5,984 nucleotides of DNA from CAZDDI01 sp964504195 (GTDB taxonomy: Bacteria > Chloroflexota > Anaerolineae > B4-G1 > SLSP01). Below the pieces are notes generated by a model. That model ran no database searches, was not told where the DNA came from, and was given only the letters and a program-made list of their open reading frames with translations. Each line of letters begins with the position of its first letter. Within the stretch, counting starts at the first letter, position 1. The DNA is taken from positions 1 to 5,984 of the forward strand of contig CAZDDI010000117.1 of NCBI GenBank assembly GCA_964504195.1, given 5' to 3'. Of the stretch, positions 1-5,923 are shown one piece after another. A program made the translations under genes and the position numbers.

Positions 1-395
1 AGGGGGGCAGGGGGAGGGGTAAATTTATTGCATTTGAAAGAGCGGTTATTGCAAACGCTTTTATTTCCGGGTTATTTTCTTAATGCGCTGACAGTTCGCG
101 CTACATTTTCAACCTCGTTAGGGTAGCAACCCACCTGGAAATTCCTGAGAAGTTGCGATTGGGTTTGAGAGAGTATAGCGGTATATTTTCTTTACGCATT
201 ACGAATGCTCTGCGTGCAAGACTTTCATAATTGCATGGTTGATCATGCGCGGATGAGCATACCCGACTCTTGCATGTCTGACAACTTCAATTATACACCC
301 CATAAAATTCTCCCGCAAGCGCGCCGAGGCATCTTCTGCCACCTTGTGCTGTATGGGGTGTGCCGCGCGTATTCGTTGGCTCGGAAGCCACAGAC
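1..395. other. Non-coding spacer left of the membrane-protein gene
   Basis: No credible gene is visible here. The few short open frames lack a convincing ribosome binding site, and the longest plus-strand one runs on through the terminator at 396-432 and deep into the antisense of the real leftward gene. The stretch starts with a G-rich tract (runs of 6, 5 and 4 G within the first 18 bases) and is otherwise AT-richer than the coding parts of the window. It carries one copy of a dispersed repeat (294-329). A minus-strand TATAAT lies at 295-290 with TTGCGG 17 bp upstream, but no reading frame follows it, so I do not call a promoter. What lies beyond the left edge cannot be judged. Confidence 0.6.
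294..329 (+). repeat. Dispersed repeat, copy 1 (second copy at 5682-5720)
   Basis: The stretch beginning TACACCCCATAAAATTC and continuing through GCAAGCG and CGCCGA recurs in the same orientation at 5682-5720. By hand alignment 32 of 36 positions match, with a 2-base and a 1-base gap. The shared blocks are TACACCCC, TAAAATTC, GCAAGCG and CGCCGA. Both copies lie in gene-free spacers downstream of a gene's 3' end. Neither copy has a clear internal inverted repeat or coding capacity, so this is best called an intergenic dispersed repeat of unknown type. Confidence 0.6.
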
Positions 396-432
396 AAAAA
401 ATCTCCCGCTGCACACACAGATGCAGCGGGAG
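396..432 (-). terminator. Rho-independent terminator of the leftward membrane-protein gene
   Basis: A perfect 11-bp inverted repeat (CTCCCGCTGCA at 403-413, TGCAGCGGGAG at 422-432) encloses an 8-base loop. Read on the minus strand, the GC-rich stem is followed by A and then six T residues (401-396). This is the classic intrinsic terminator layout. It starts 71 bases past the stop codon of the leftward gene and points the right way for it. On the plus strand the stem has no T run after it, so it should act in one direction only. Confidence 0.88.
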
Positions 433-503
433 GTCCGTAAGAGTTGTATCATAGCACAGACTACGGACTACGGTTTCTCCGACTCAAATGAAACGCTCCC
501 TAT

Positions 504-1211
504 TTATCTCACCCGCAACACCTCTACCGGCGAAAAGCAGGGCGGGACGGTAGTATATGAGGGGCTAAAGATAAGCACTACCAACTGCAACGGGTTCTCA
601 GGAGTAGAAGCCAAAATCCGCGCGGCTTCTGCCTCGGTAAGCGTGCTCAAATCCAGGTTGATGATGGGTTGGTTCAGTGCATTGCGCGCGTTCACCGAGT
701 TCCCCTCGTCAAGAAGGTTCAAGTAGGCGCGTATCAGCTGAGCCGAACCAGCCGTAATAACAAAGGCGTCACAGGTGACTGGCCCTGGTGTGCCAAAGAG
801 CTCGGTATAATAACCCTCACGGCTTGTGTAGTAACCTGCCAGCGTAACCACCCCCACCGGGTGATTGGGTTCTGTATCGCGGATAAAGAGACAATCCCAA
901 GTGGTGCAACGCTCGGACTGCAACGTGTAGCCGAACTGGAGCACATCACAGCGTGGACAATCGAGCACCATCGTTCCGGGCGACGTGGGCACCGGTGTAG
1001 CCGCCTGCACGGTGGCAGTGGCGCGCTGGCTTACCAGGATGGCTTCATTGGTGGCGGAAATCGCCGCGTCTGCTTCGGCCTGCCGCGCTTGCTGTTGTGG
1101 TTGCAATACCCATACCCATACCATAAAAGTACATACGACCAGCAACATCAGGACACCTAAAGCAAGCATAAGTAGCAAAAAAGGGCGGTTGGAATCGTGA
1201 TGGTTGTCCAT
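504..1211 (-). CDS. Membrane-anchored protein of unknown function with cysteine-rich external domain
   Basis: The product is 235 residues. I chose the ATG at 1211 because AAGGAGG sits four bases upstream. A longer frame from a TTG at 1307 would run back through the likely promoter. Residues 1-10 are short and polar (MDNHHDSNRP), residues 11-36 form one strongly hydrophobic membrane segment, and residues 37-80 are a Gln/Ala-rich then Ala/Thr/Pro-rich linker. A compact domain follows at about 81-235. The C-terminal part is most likely outside the membrane. There is no proper lipobox before C27, so it is an uncleaved signal anchor rather than a lipoprotein. The external part has six cysteines (C85, C88, C102, C107, C147, C225), including a CPRC pair, which could form three disulfides. 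I do not recognise the family. The Ala/Thr/Pro linker after an N-terminal anchor is a style I associate with Chloroflexota surface proteins. The gene appears monocistronic, with its own promoter and terminator. Confidence 0.82.
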   Translation of the reverse strand: MDNHHDSNRPFLLLMLALGVLMLLVVCTFMVWVWVLQPQQQARQAEADAAISATNEAILVSQRATATVQAATPVPTSPGTMVLDCPRCDVLQFGYTLQSERCTTWDCLFIRDTEPNHPVGVVTLAGYYTSREGYYTELFGTPGPVTCDAFVITAGSAQLIRAYLNLLDEGNSVNARNALNQPIINLDLSTLTEAEAARILASTPENPLQLVVLIFSPSYTTVPPCFSPVEVLRVR

Positions 1212-1215
1212 AATT

Positions 1216-1222
1216 CCTCCTT
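1216..1222 (-). promoter_or_regulatory. Ribosome binding site of the membrane-protein gene
   Basis: On the minus strand the sequence reads AAGGAGG, then AATT, then ATG. This is a near-perfect complement to the 16S rRNA 3' end with slightly short spacing (four bases). It decides the start at 1211 over the upstream in-frame TTG at 1307. Confidence 0.85.
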
Positions 1223-1246
1223 GTGGTTGTATTTTGTGATGCAGAT

Positions 1247-1274
1247 AGCGTAGCGCAAAACATAGAATCGTCAA
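1247..1274 (-). promoter_or_regulatory. Candidate sigma70-type promoter of the leftward gene
   Basis: On the minus strand TTGACG (1274-1269) is followed after 16 bp by TACGCT (1252-1247). The -35 matches five of six consensus bases and the -10 only three of six. Transcription would start near 1240, leaving a leader of about 30 bases that includes the ribosome binding site. The position fits well, but the -10 is weak, so confidence is moderate. Confidence 0.5.
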
Positions 1275-1348
1275 GCATTTCTGACCCGCTCGGCGTGGAT
1301 TTAACAATCCAGCGAGAGCACATAAGATGATTATTTTTGCGACACTGC

Positions 1349-1356
1349 CTGATCAG
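1349..1356. promoter_or_regulatory. Palindrome CTGATCAG in the divergent control region
   Basis: A perfect 8-bp palindrome lies 22 bp upstream of the rightward -35 and about 75 bp upstream of the leftward -35. Its place between two divergent promoters makes it a conceivable operator half or activator site. An 8-mer palindrome can easily arise by chance, and no second copy is seen nearby, so this is only a candidate. Confidence 0.2.
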
Positions 1357-1361
1357 ATGGA

Positions 1362-1378
1362 TTTTAGTATAAAAATAT
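1362..1378 (+). promoter_or_regulatory. AT-rich UP-element-like stretch
   Basis: The 17 bases directly upstream of the rightward -35 contain only one G and no C, and include the run TATAAAAATATT. This is the position and composition where the RNA polymerase alpha subunit C-terminal domain contacts an UP element. The contact is inferred from composition only. Confidence 0.4.
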
Positions 1379-1407
1379 TTGACAAATTATGCTTTTCAGA
1401 GTACAAT
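1379..1407 (+). promoter_or_regulatory. Strong sigma70-type promoter of the histidine kinase gene
   Basis: TTGACA (1379-1384) matches the -35 consensus in all six bases. It is followed by an exactly 17-bp spacer and TACAAT (1402-1407), five of six matches to the -10. Transcription should start near 1414, giving a leader of about 38 bases. The first in-frame ATG of the long frame, at 1389, lies between the -35 and -10 boxes, so it would not be in this transcript. This supports the start at 1452. Confidence 0.85.
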
Positions 1408-1440
1408 ATTATCAGATTTGTGTGTCTTGTTCCCCCTCGC

Positions 1441-1445
1441 AGGAG
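1441..1445 (+). promoter_or_regulatory. Ribosome binding site of the histidine kinase gene
   Basis: AGGAG ends six bases before the ATG at 1452, which is good spacing. The alternative ATG at 1389 has no purine-rich site ahead of it and lies inside the promoter, so this site decides the start. Confidence 0.8.
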
Positions 1446-1451
1446 CGCACT

Positions 1452-4400
1452 ATGGACGGGCCGTTGACCCAAGAGCCAGTGAACCCCACATCCGCAGGCC
1501 ATGCACCTGGTCGGCTGGATATCTTCGCGCTCCTGCATCAGCTCGCTGCCGCCGGCGCTACGCCCACTGCTGAAGAGCTCGCCGCCGCTGGCGCATTTAC
1601 ACTCGACGCCTTGCGCGACCATCTCACGCAACACCCGCTTCCGGAGGATATGCCCGCAGCCGCCGGGCTATTAGCCTGGTATCACGAGCACCAGGGTGAT
1701 CCGGCCCGCGCACTGCACTATGCCCGGCTCGCCGCCGAGCGCGATCTGCAAGCCTACGCCCATGCTTCCGCGTTACGCTACTACTCCGAGGCGCTACGCC
1801 TGCTCCACACCCACCCCACCCAGAGCGATCCCAGCCTGGAATACGAGCTGCTCGAAGGCCGCGCCAATGCGCACCGGCTCATCGGCGAGCGGCAAGCGCA
1901 GCTGGCCGATCTCGCCGCCATGGCGCAGATCGCCGAAACTTTGCAGGACATTCCCCGCCAGATTGCCGTCGTCAATCGCCAAGTCACGGTCGCCAATGAG
2001 CTGGGCCATCACGGTGAGGCGCTCCGCAACGCTGAAATCGCGCTGGCGCTCTCCCGACAAATCAGCGATCGCAAACTGGAAGCCGATAGCCTCACCAGCC
2101 TGGGCGATGTGGGCTTCCGGCTTGGCCAACAGACGCGCCCGCTCGAAGCGCACACCCGCGCCCTGACCCTGTACCGCGAGCTGGGCGACCTGCTCGGCGT
2201 CGCCAACAGTCTGCGGATGCTGGGCCGGCTGGCCTACCGCAGCGGCAAATACGCCGAGGTCAGCGCGTATTCTGAAGAAGCGCTCGCGCTCTATCGCCAG
2301 CTGCGCGACCGGGTGGGTGAAGCGATGATGCTCAACGCACTCGGCGTGATCTCCGCCGACCGCGCCAAAGCGCGCGACTACTATGAACAATCCCTCACCA
2401 TCGTCCAGGCCATCGGCGACCGCACCGGCGAGGCCCGCGCCTACAACAACCTCGCCCTCATCTACTGGAGCCTGGGCCTGTACCTCCGCGCCCGCGATTA
2501 TTTGGAACAAGCTGTGCAAATCGAGCGTGACCTGCAAGGCCGCGCCAACCTCACCTATTACCTGGAAAGTCTGGGGCGCGTGTATCTGGAGCTGGGCGAT
2601 TATGTCGCCTCCCGGCAAGTCTTCACCGAAGGCAGCGATCTGGCTTTCGAGCTGGGCGACCGGTGGACGCAATCGGTCTACGGGATCGGGCTGGGGCGCG
2701 TGGCGTTGGCGGAGGGGCAACCCGCGCAAGCAGCGGAACTGCTGCGCGCCACCGCCGAGCTGCTGCGCGAGACGCAATCACTCGGCGATTTGGCGAACGC
2801 CGCCTCATGGTTGGCGCTGGCGTATTTGCAGCTGGGCGATGGGGACGCCGCCTATCACAGCTCCACCGAAGCCGTCGCACACCTCGAAAACGCCGGCAAC
2901 GCGGGGGATTATCCGCCGCAAGATATTTGGTGGCATCACTACCAGGTGTTACAGGCTACGTCCACGCCCAACCCTGATGAGCAATGGCGCGTGTTGCAAC
3001 GGGCGCGTGAAGCCATGCTCGCCGGCATCGCTACCTTGAGCGATGAGGGGTTGCGCCGCAACTACCTCAACAAGGTTGCAATCAACACCGCCATTGTGAC
3101 CGAGTGGGCGCGCGTGGCCGTGTTGCGCGCGCCGGAACAGCCAGAAGCGGCTGCTGCGCCTGCCCTTGAGCAGGACGCTATCACCGAGGCGCAACAACTG
3201 CGGGATCGCCTCAAGCGCGCGCTCGATGTGAGCCGTCAGATGAACGAGCTCCACGATGCCGCTGCGCTCTTCACCTTCGTCATGGAGCAGGTGATTGAGA
3301 TGAACGGGGCTGAGCGCGGTTTCATTGCCCTGCTCACACCGGAGGGGAAGCTCCACTTCCCGGCGGTGCGCGGGCTGACCGCCCACGAGTTGGCAACCAT
3401 CGAGCAGCAACCTGGCTACGCCGCTGCGCACGAGGTGTTGGAGACCCGCCTACCGGTGCTCCTGCAAGATGTGGCGGATGCTGCCACGCCAGACGCAACG
3501 CTCGCCACATTACAGCGCCGCTCGGTACTGTGCGCCCCCCTGCTGGCGCGGTCGGAATTACTGGGGCTGCTGTATGCCGATAACCGCTCGGTAAGCGGGT
3601 GCTTCTCGCAGGCCGATCTCGATTTGCTCTCGATTTTCGCCAACCAGGCGGCCACGGCGATTGAAAATGCGCGGCTCTATCAGGAAACGACCGCCTGGGC
3701 ACACACCCTGGAAGAGCGCGTGCACGAGCGCACCGCCGAACTCGAAGCGGCTTACGAAACGCTTTCGCGGCGCGCGCGCCAATTGGAGACCAGCCATCAG
3801 GTGGGGCAACAGCTTACCTTGTTACTAGATTTGGAGGGGCTGCTGGAGTATGTGGTAAGCCTGATTCAGAGCCAGTTCGGCTACTATTTTGTGGGGGCCT
3901 GGTTAATAAACCAGCGTGAGGAGACGGTGGTGTTGCACGCTGGCGCTGGTGCGGCCTTAGGCGAGGCCGGCTATACGTTGGGTTATACGATGTCCCTCAA
4001 CGCACCCCATCTCATTGCAGAAGCGGCGCGCACCGGCAAGGAATACGTCACCCCTGGCAGTTGCGCGCTGCCCGAAGGCCCTGCCCCCGCGCCGGAAATC
4101 TGTAACGAAATGCTCCTCCCACTCTATATCGGCAAACAAGTGTTGGGGATCCTCAATATCCAAAGTGCCCGCCAGGAAGATTTCGACCGAGACGAGCAGC
4201 TGGTGTTGCAAACGCTTTCGCACCAGATTTCCATCATCGTCCGCAACGCACAGCTCTTCAGCTCCGAGCAACGGCGGCGCAAGCTGGCGGAATCGCTGGA
4301 ACAAGCCGGGCGCGAGATGTCGCAAAGCCTGCACTTGAGCGAAGTACCTGGACTGATTCTGGAACAGCTGGCGCAGGTTGTGCCTTATACGCGCTGCTCC

Positions 4401-5528
4401 ATCATGCTGCGGCACGATGCCCACACCCTGCACATCGTCGCGCAGCGTGGCTTCCCGGAGGGCGGTCGCGCCGAGGATGTGCGCATCCGCATCCGTGAGG
4501 ACGATGTGTTCTTGCAGATGGCCGAGACCCGCGAGCCAGTGCTGATTGACGATGTGACGCAGACGCCGGGTTGGCAGATTGTGCCCTGGCTGCCGCTCAA
4601 CAAGTCGTGGCTTGGCGTGCCGCTCATCTCCAAAAGCGAGATGATCGGCATGATTTCGATGACGCGCGAGGCGGCGCGGGACTTCGACGAGGATGAGGCG
4701 GAATTGGTGCCGGCCTTCGCTGCGCAAGCCGCCGTCGCGCTGGAAAACGCCCGTCTCTACGATGAGCTCAATCGCGCCTATCACAACCTGGAGCGGCTGA
4801 ACCAGACCAAGTCCAGGTTCATTGAAGTCACCGCGCACGAGCTGCGCACCCCGCTCGCCGTCATCAGGGGGTACGCGCAGCTGTTGGGCGCGCTGCCGGT
4901 GGTCAAAGACGATCCGCAGGTACAACCCGCGCTTGCGGGCATCCTCTCCGGCATGACCCGGATGCACGACATCGTCAATAGCATCCTGGATGTGACCAAG
5001 ATTGATAGCGAGCTGCTACAATTGAACCGCATCCCGGTATATCTCTGTGACGTGGTCAAGCGCGTGGCGGGGACCTTCAAGGCGGATTTACAGGAGCGCG
5101 ATCTTACCTTACAGGCGGATTTGGAAGGGCTGCCAGCGGTTTCAGGCGATCCCGACCAGTTGTTCAAAGTCTTCCACCATTTGCTCATCAACGCGATCAA
5201 ATACACACCCGATGGGGGCAGTATCACAGTGAGCGGAACGGTGAATGCTGAGGAACGGGCTGTCGAGGTGGTCGTGAGCGATACCGGCATCGGCATTGAT
5301 CTGGAACATCAAGCATTGATTTTCGAGAAATTTTACCAGACCGGAGAGGTGGCGGTGCACTCATCGGGGCGCACCAAATTCAAGGGCGGCGGGCCGGGAC
5401 TGGGGCTGGCGATAGCAAAGGGCATCGTCGCGGCGCACGGCGGCGCGATTTGGGCACACAGCGACGGCTACGACGAGGAACGCTGCCCCGGCAGTCACTT
5501 CTATATGCGGCTACCGCTGGCGGAGTAA
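1452..5528 (+). CDS. Soluble TPR–GAF–GAF–GAF sensor histidine kinase (orphan)
   Basis: The product is 1358 residues. Its likely role is to autophosphorylate a histidine in response to signals sensed by its N-terminal modules and pass the phosphate to a response regulator. Residues ~69-500 are TPR units with a period near 40 (for example 207-246, 247-286, 324-363, 364-403). A conserved-looking tail follows (LRRNYLNK from 534). GAF1 spans ~595-745, then a coiled segment with LEERVHERTAELEAAYE, GAF2 ~790-940 and GAF3 ~957-1103. HisKA is ~1120-1187 with the phospho-acceptor H1129 in AHELRTPL. T1133 completes an ExxT motif that in this family often goes with phosphatase activity. HATPase_c is ~1230-1355, with N box N1247, G1 box DTGIGI 1277-1282, F box IFEKFY 1290-1295 and G2 box GPGLGL 1314-1319. 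No membrane segment or receiver domain is seen, so it should be cytosolic. No response regulator lies beside it. The GAF ligands cannot be read from sequence. The frame is intact. Confidence 0.93.
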   Translation: MDGPLTQEPVNPTSAGHAPGRLDIFALLHQLAAAGATPTAEELAAAGAFTLDALRDHLTQHPLPEDMPAAAGLLAWYHEHQGDPARALHYARLAAERDLQAYAHASALRYYSEALRLLHTHPTQSDPSLEYELLEGRANAHRLIGERQAQLADLAAMAQIAETLQDIPRQIAVVNRQVTVANELGHHGEALRNAEIALALSRQISDRKLEADSLTSLGDVGFRLGQQTRPLEAHTRALTLYRELGDLLGVANSLRMLGRLAYRSGKYAEVSAYSEEALALYRQLRDRVGEAMMLNALGVISADRAKARDYYEQSLTIVQAIGDRTGEARAYNNLALIYWSLGLYLRARDYLEQAVQIERDLQGRANLTYYLESLGRVYLELGDYVASRQVFTEGSDLAFELGDRWTQSVYGIGLGRVALAEGQPAQAAELLRATAELLRETQSLGDLANAASWLALAYLQLGDGDAAYHSSTEAVAHLENAGNAGDYPPQDIWWHHYQVLQATSTPNPDEQWRVLQRAREAMLAGIATLSDEGLRRNYLNKVAINTAIVTEWARVAVLRAPEQPEAAAAPALEQDAITEAQQLRDRLKRALDVSRQMNELHDAAALFTFVMEQVIEMNGAERGFIALLTPEGKLHFPAVRGLTAHELATIEQQPGYAAAHEVLETRLPVLLQDVADAATPDATLATLQRRSVLCAPLLARSELLGLLYADNRSVSGCFSQADLDLLSIFANQAATAIENARLYQETTAWAHTLEERVHERTAELEAAYETLSRRARQLETSHQVGQQLTLLLDLEGLLEYVVSLIQSQFGYYFVGAWLINQREETVVLHAGAGAALGEAGYTLGYTMSLNAPHLIAEAARTGKEYVTPGSCALPEGPAPAPEICNEMLLPLYIGKQVLGILNIQSARQEDFDRDEQLVLQTLSHQISIIVRNAQLFSSEQRRRKLAESLEQAGREMSQSLHLSEVPGLILEQLAQVVPYTRCSIMLRHDAHTLHIVAQRGFPEGGRAEDVRIRIREDDVFLQMAETREPVLIDDVTQTPGWQIVPWLPLNKSWLGVPLISKSEMIGMISMTREAARDFDEDEAELVPAFAAQAAVALENARLYDELNRAYHNLERLNQTKSRFIEVTAHELRTPLAVIRGYAQLLGALPVVKDDPQVQPALAGILSGMTRMHDIVNSILDVTKIDSELLQLNRIPVYLCDVVKRVAGTFKADLQERDLTLQADLEGLPAVSGDPDQLFKVFHHLLINAIKYTPDGGSITVSGTVNAEERAVEVVVSDTGIGIDLEHQALIFEKFYQTGEVAVHSSGRTKFKGGGPGLGLAIAKGIVAAHGGAIWAHSDGYDEERCPGSHFYMRLPLAE

Positions 5529-5563
5529 AAGCGTCAGATGCTACCCGTCCGCCAGAATCTTTA

Positions 5564-5638
5564 TAGGACGCGGATTTGCACGGATTTTACGGATAAGAAC
5601 CAAAAAGAATCCGTGTGACCCGTAAAATCCGTGTCCTA
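5564..5638. repeat. CGGATTTT inverted-repeat element
   Basis: The element opens with TAGGAC (5564-5569) and closes with GTCCTA (5633-5638). Inside is a perfect 14-bp inverted repeat, CACGGATTTTACGG (5579-5592) against CCGTAAAATCCGTG (5620-5633), with a 27-base loop. CGGAT recurs three times on the left side (5571, 5581, 5590), with inverted ATCCG copies on the right (5609, 5628). Alternative pairings such as ACGGAT 5589-5594 with ATCCGT 5609-5614 are therefore possible. There is no T run, so it is not a standard intrinsic terminator, though it begins 35 bases past the kinase stop and may end or protect the transcript. I recall similar ATCCGTG-type repeats from other environmental bacterial genomes, but have not verified this. 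Confidence 0.7.
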
Positions 5639-5681
5639 AATCTCTGAATCAGCCCAGGTGCTAACTTGAGTTAACTAAATT

Positions 5682-5720
5682 TACACCCCTTAAAATTCCT
5701 CTGCAAGCGTGCGCCGACGG
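5682..5720 (+). repeat. Dispersed repeat, copy 2 (first copy at 294-329)
   Basis: This is the same-orientation partner of 294-329, sharing TACACCCC, TAAAATTC, GCAAGCG and CGCCGA, with four mismatches and three gap bases over the aligned length. The palindrome AGTTAACT (5669-5676) lies just upstream, but copy 1 lacks it. The similarity fades on both sides of the stated limits, so the true borders are uncertain. Confidence 0.6.
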
Positions 5721-5736
5721 GCGGCCCTTCTCCGTC

Positions 5737-5822
5737 ATTCCCGCGTCTACAATTGGGGAAGAGGCAGATGCTTATGCTTCAACCCTGCGCCCCGGACTGC
5801 TCGCCACAAGGACAGCGGGAAT
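5737..5822. repeat. Possible repeat bounded by ATTCCCGC / GCGGGAAT arms
   Basis: ATTCCCGC (5737-5744) and its exact reverse complement GCGGGAAT (5815-5822) bound an 86-bp unit with no reading frame. The outer context GTCATTCCCGCG and GCGGGAATCCA resembles the termini of dispersed repeats known in several bacteria (the dRS3 type of Neisseria has similar ATTCCC arms). Eight-base arms so far apart could also be chance. Confidence 0.35.
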
Positions 5823-5901
5823 CCATCCGGCTGATGGCATCTTGGTGTGCAAGCAGGACTATTGCATTTAGAAAACTCATTCCCCTTGCGATGCCTGTTG
5901 C

Positions 5902-5921
5902 ACCGCTAAAGCGGTATTTTT
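5902..5921 (+). terminator. Weak terminator-like hairpin
   Basis: ACCGC (5902-5906) and GCGGT (5911-5915) pair around a TAAA loop, and the stem is followed by A and five T residues (5916-5921). This is the layout of a small rightward intrinsic terminator. The stem is only five pairs and lies about 370 bases past the kinase stop, so its use by that gene is doubtful. It could instead be part of a repeat that joins the hairpin starting at 5924. Confidence 0.35.
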
Positions 5922-5923
5922 AG

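Noticed and set aside
269..297. Possible plus-strand promoter (CTTGCA, 17 bp, TATACA) and minus-strand TATAAT
   Set aside because: Neither is followed by a credible gene or RNA on its strand, and AT-rich spacers produce such matches by chance.
199..414. Minus-strand open frame of 71 codons after the terminator
   Set aside because: It starts inside the terminator stem-loop, has no promoter ahead of it, and shows no recognisable domain.
205..726. Plus-strand open frame of 173 codons
   Set aside because: It crosses the terminator hairpin and overlaps the 3' part of the leftward gene antisense. It has no clear ribosome binding site and its composition does not look like a protein domain.
1212..1307. 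TTG start extending the leftward membrane protein by 32 residues
   Set aside because: The extension overlaps the candidate promoter and would put a polar, basic leader before the anchor. The ATG at 1211 has an AAGGAGG site.
1389..1451. Upstream in-frame ATG extending the kinase by 21 residues
   Set aside because: It lies between the -35 and -10 boxes of a near-consensus promoter and has no ribosome binding site. The ATG at 1452 has AGGAG at ideal spacing.
1794..2777. Long open frame antisense to the TPR region
   Set aside because: Stop-free antisense frames are expected opposite GC-rich, repeat-structured coding DNA. The plus-strand protein has clear domains.
2178..2840. Recurring DNA word GAGCTGGGCGA as a possible DNA repeat
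   Set aside because: It encodes the ELGD/LGDY positions of successive TPR units, so it reflects protein repeat structure rather than a DNA element.
2383..3039. Plus-strand alternate-frame reading of 218 codons within the TPR region
   Set aside because: It is a frame-shifted shadow with Trp/Pro/Ser/Arg-heavy composition. The host frame is intact through the region.
3957..4967. Long open frame antisense to GAF2–GAF3–HisKA
   Set aside because: It is a mirror of the codon pattern of the real gene, with Arg/His/Gln-rich composition and no domain.
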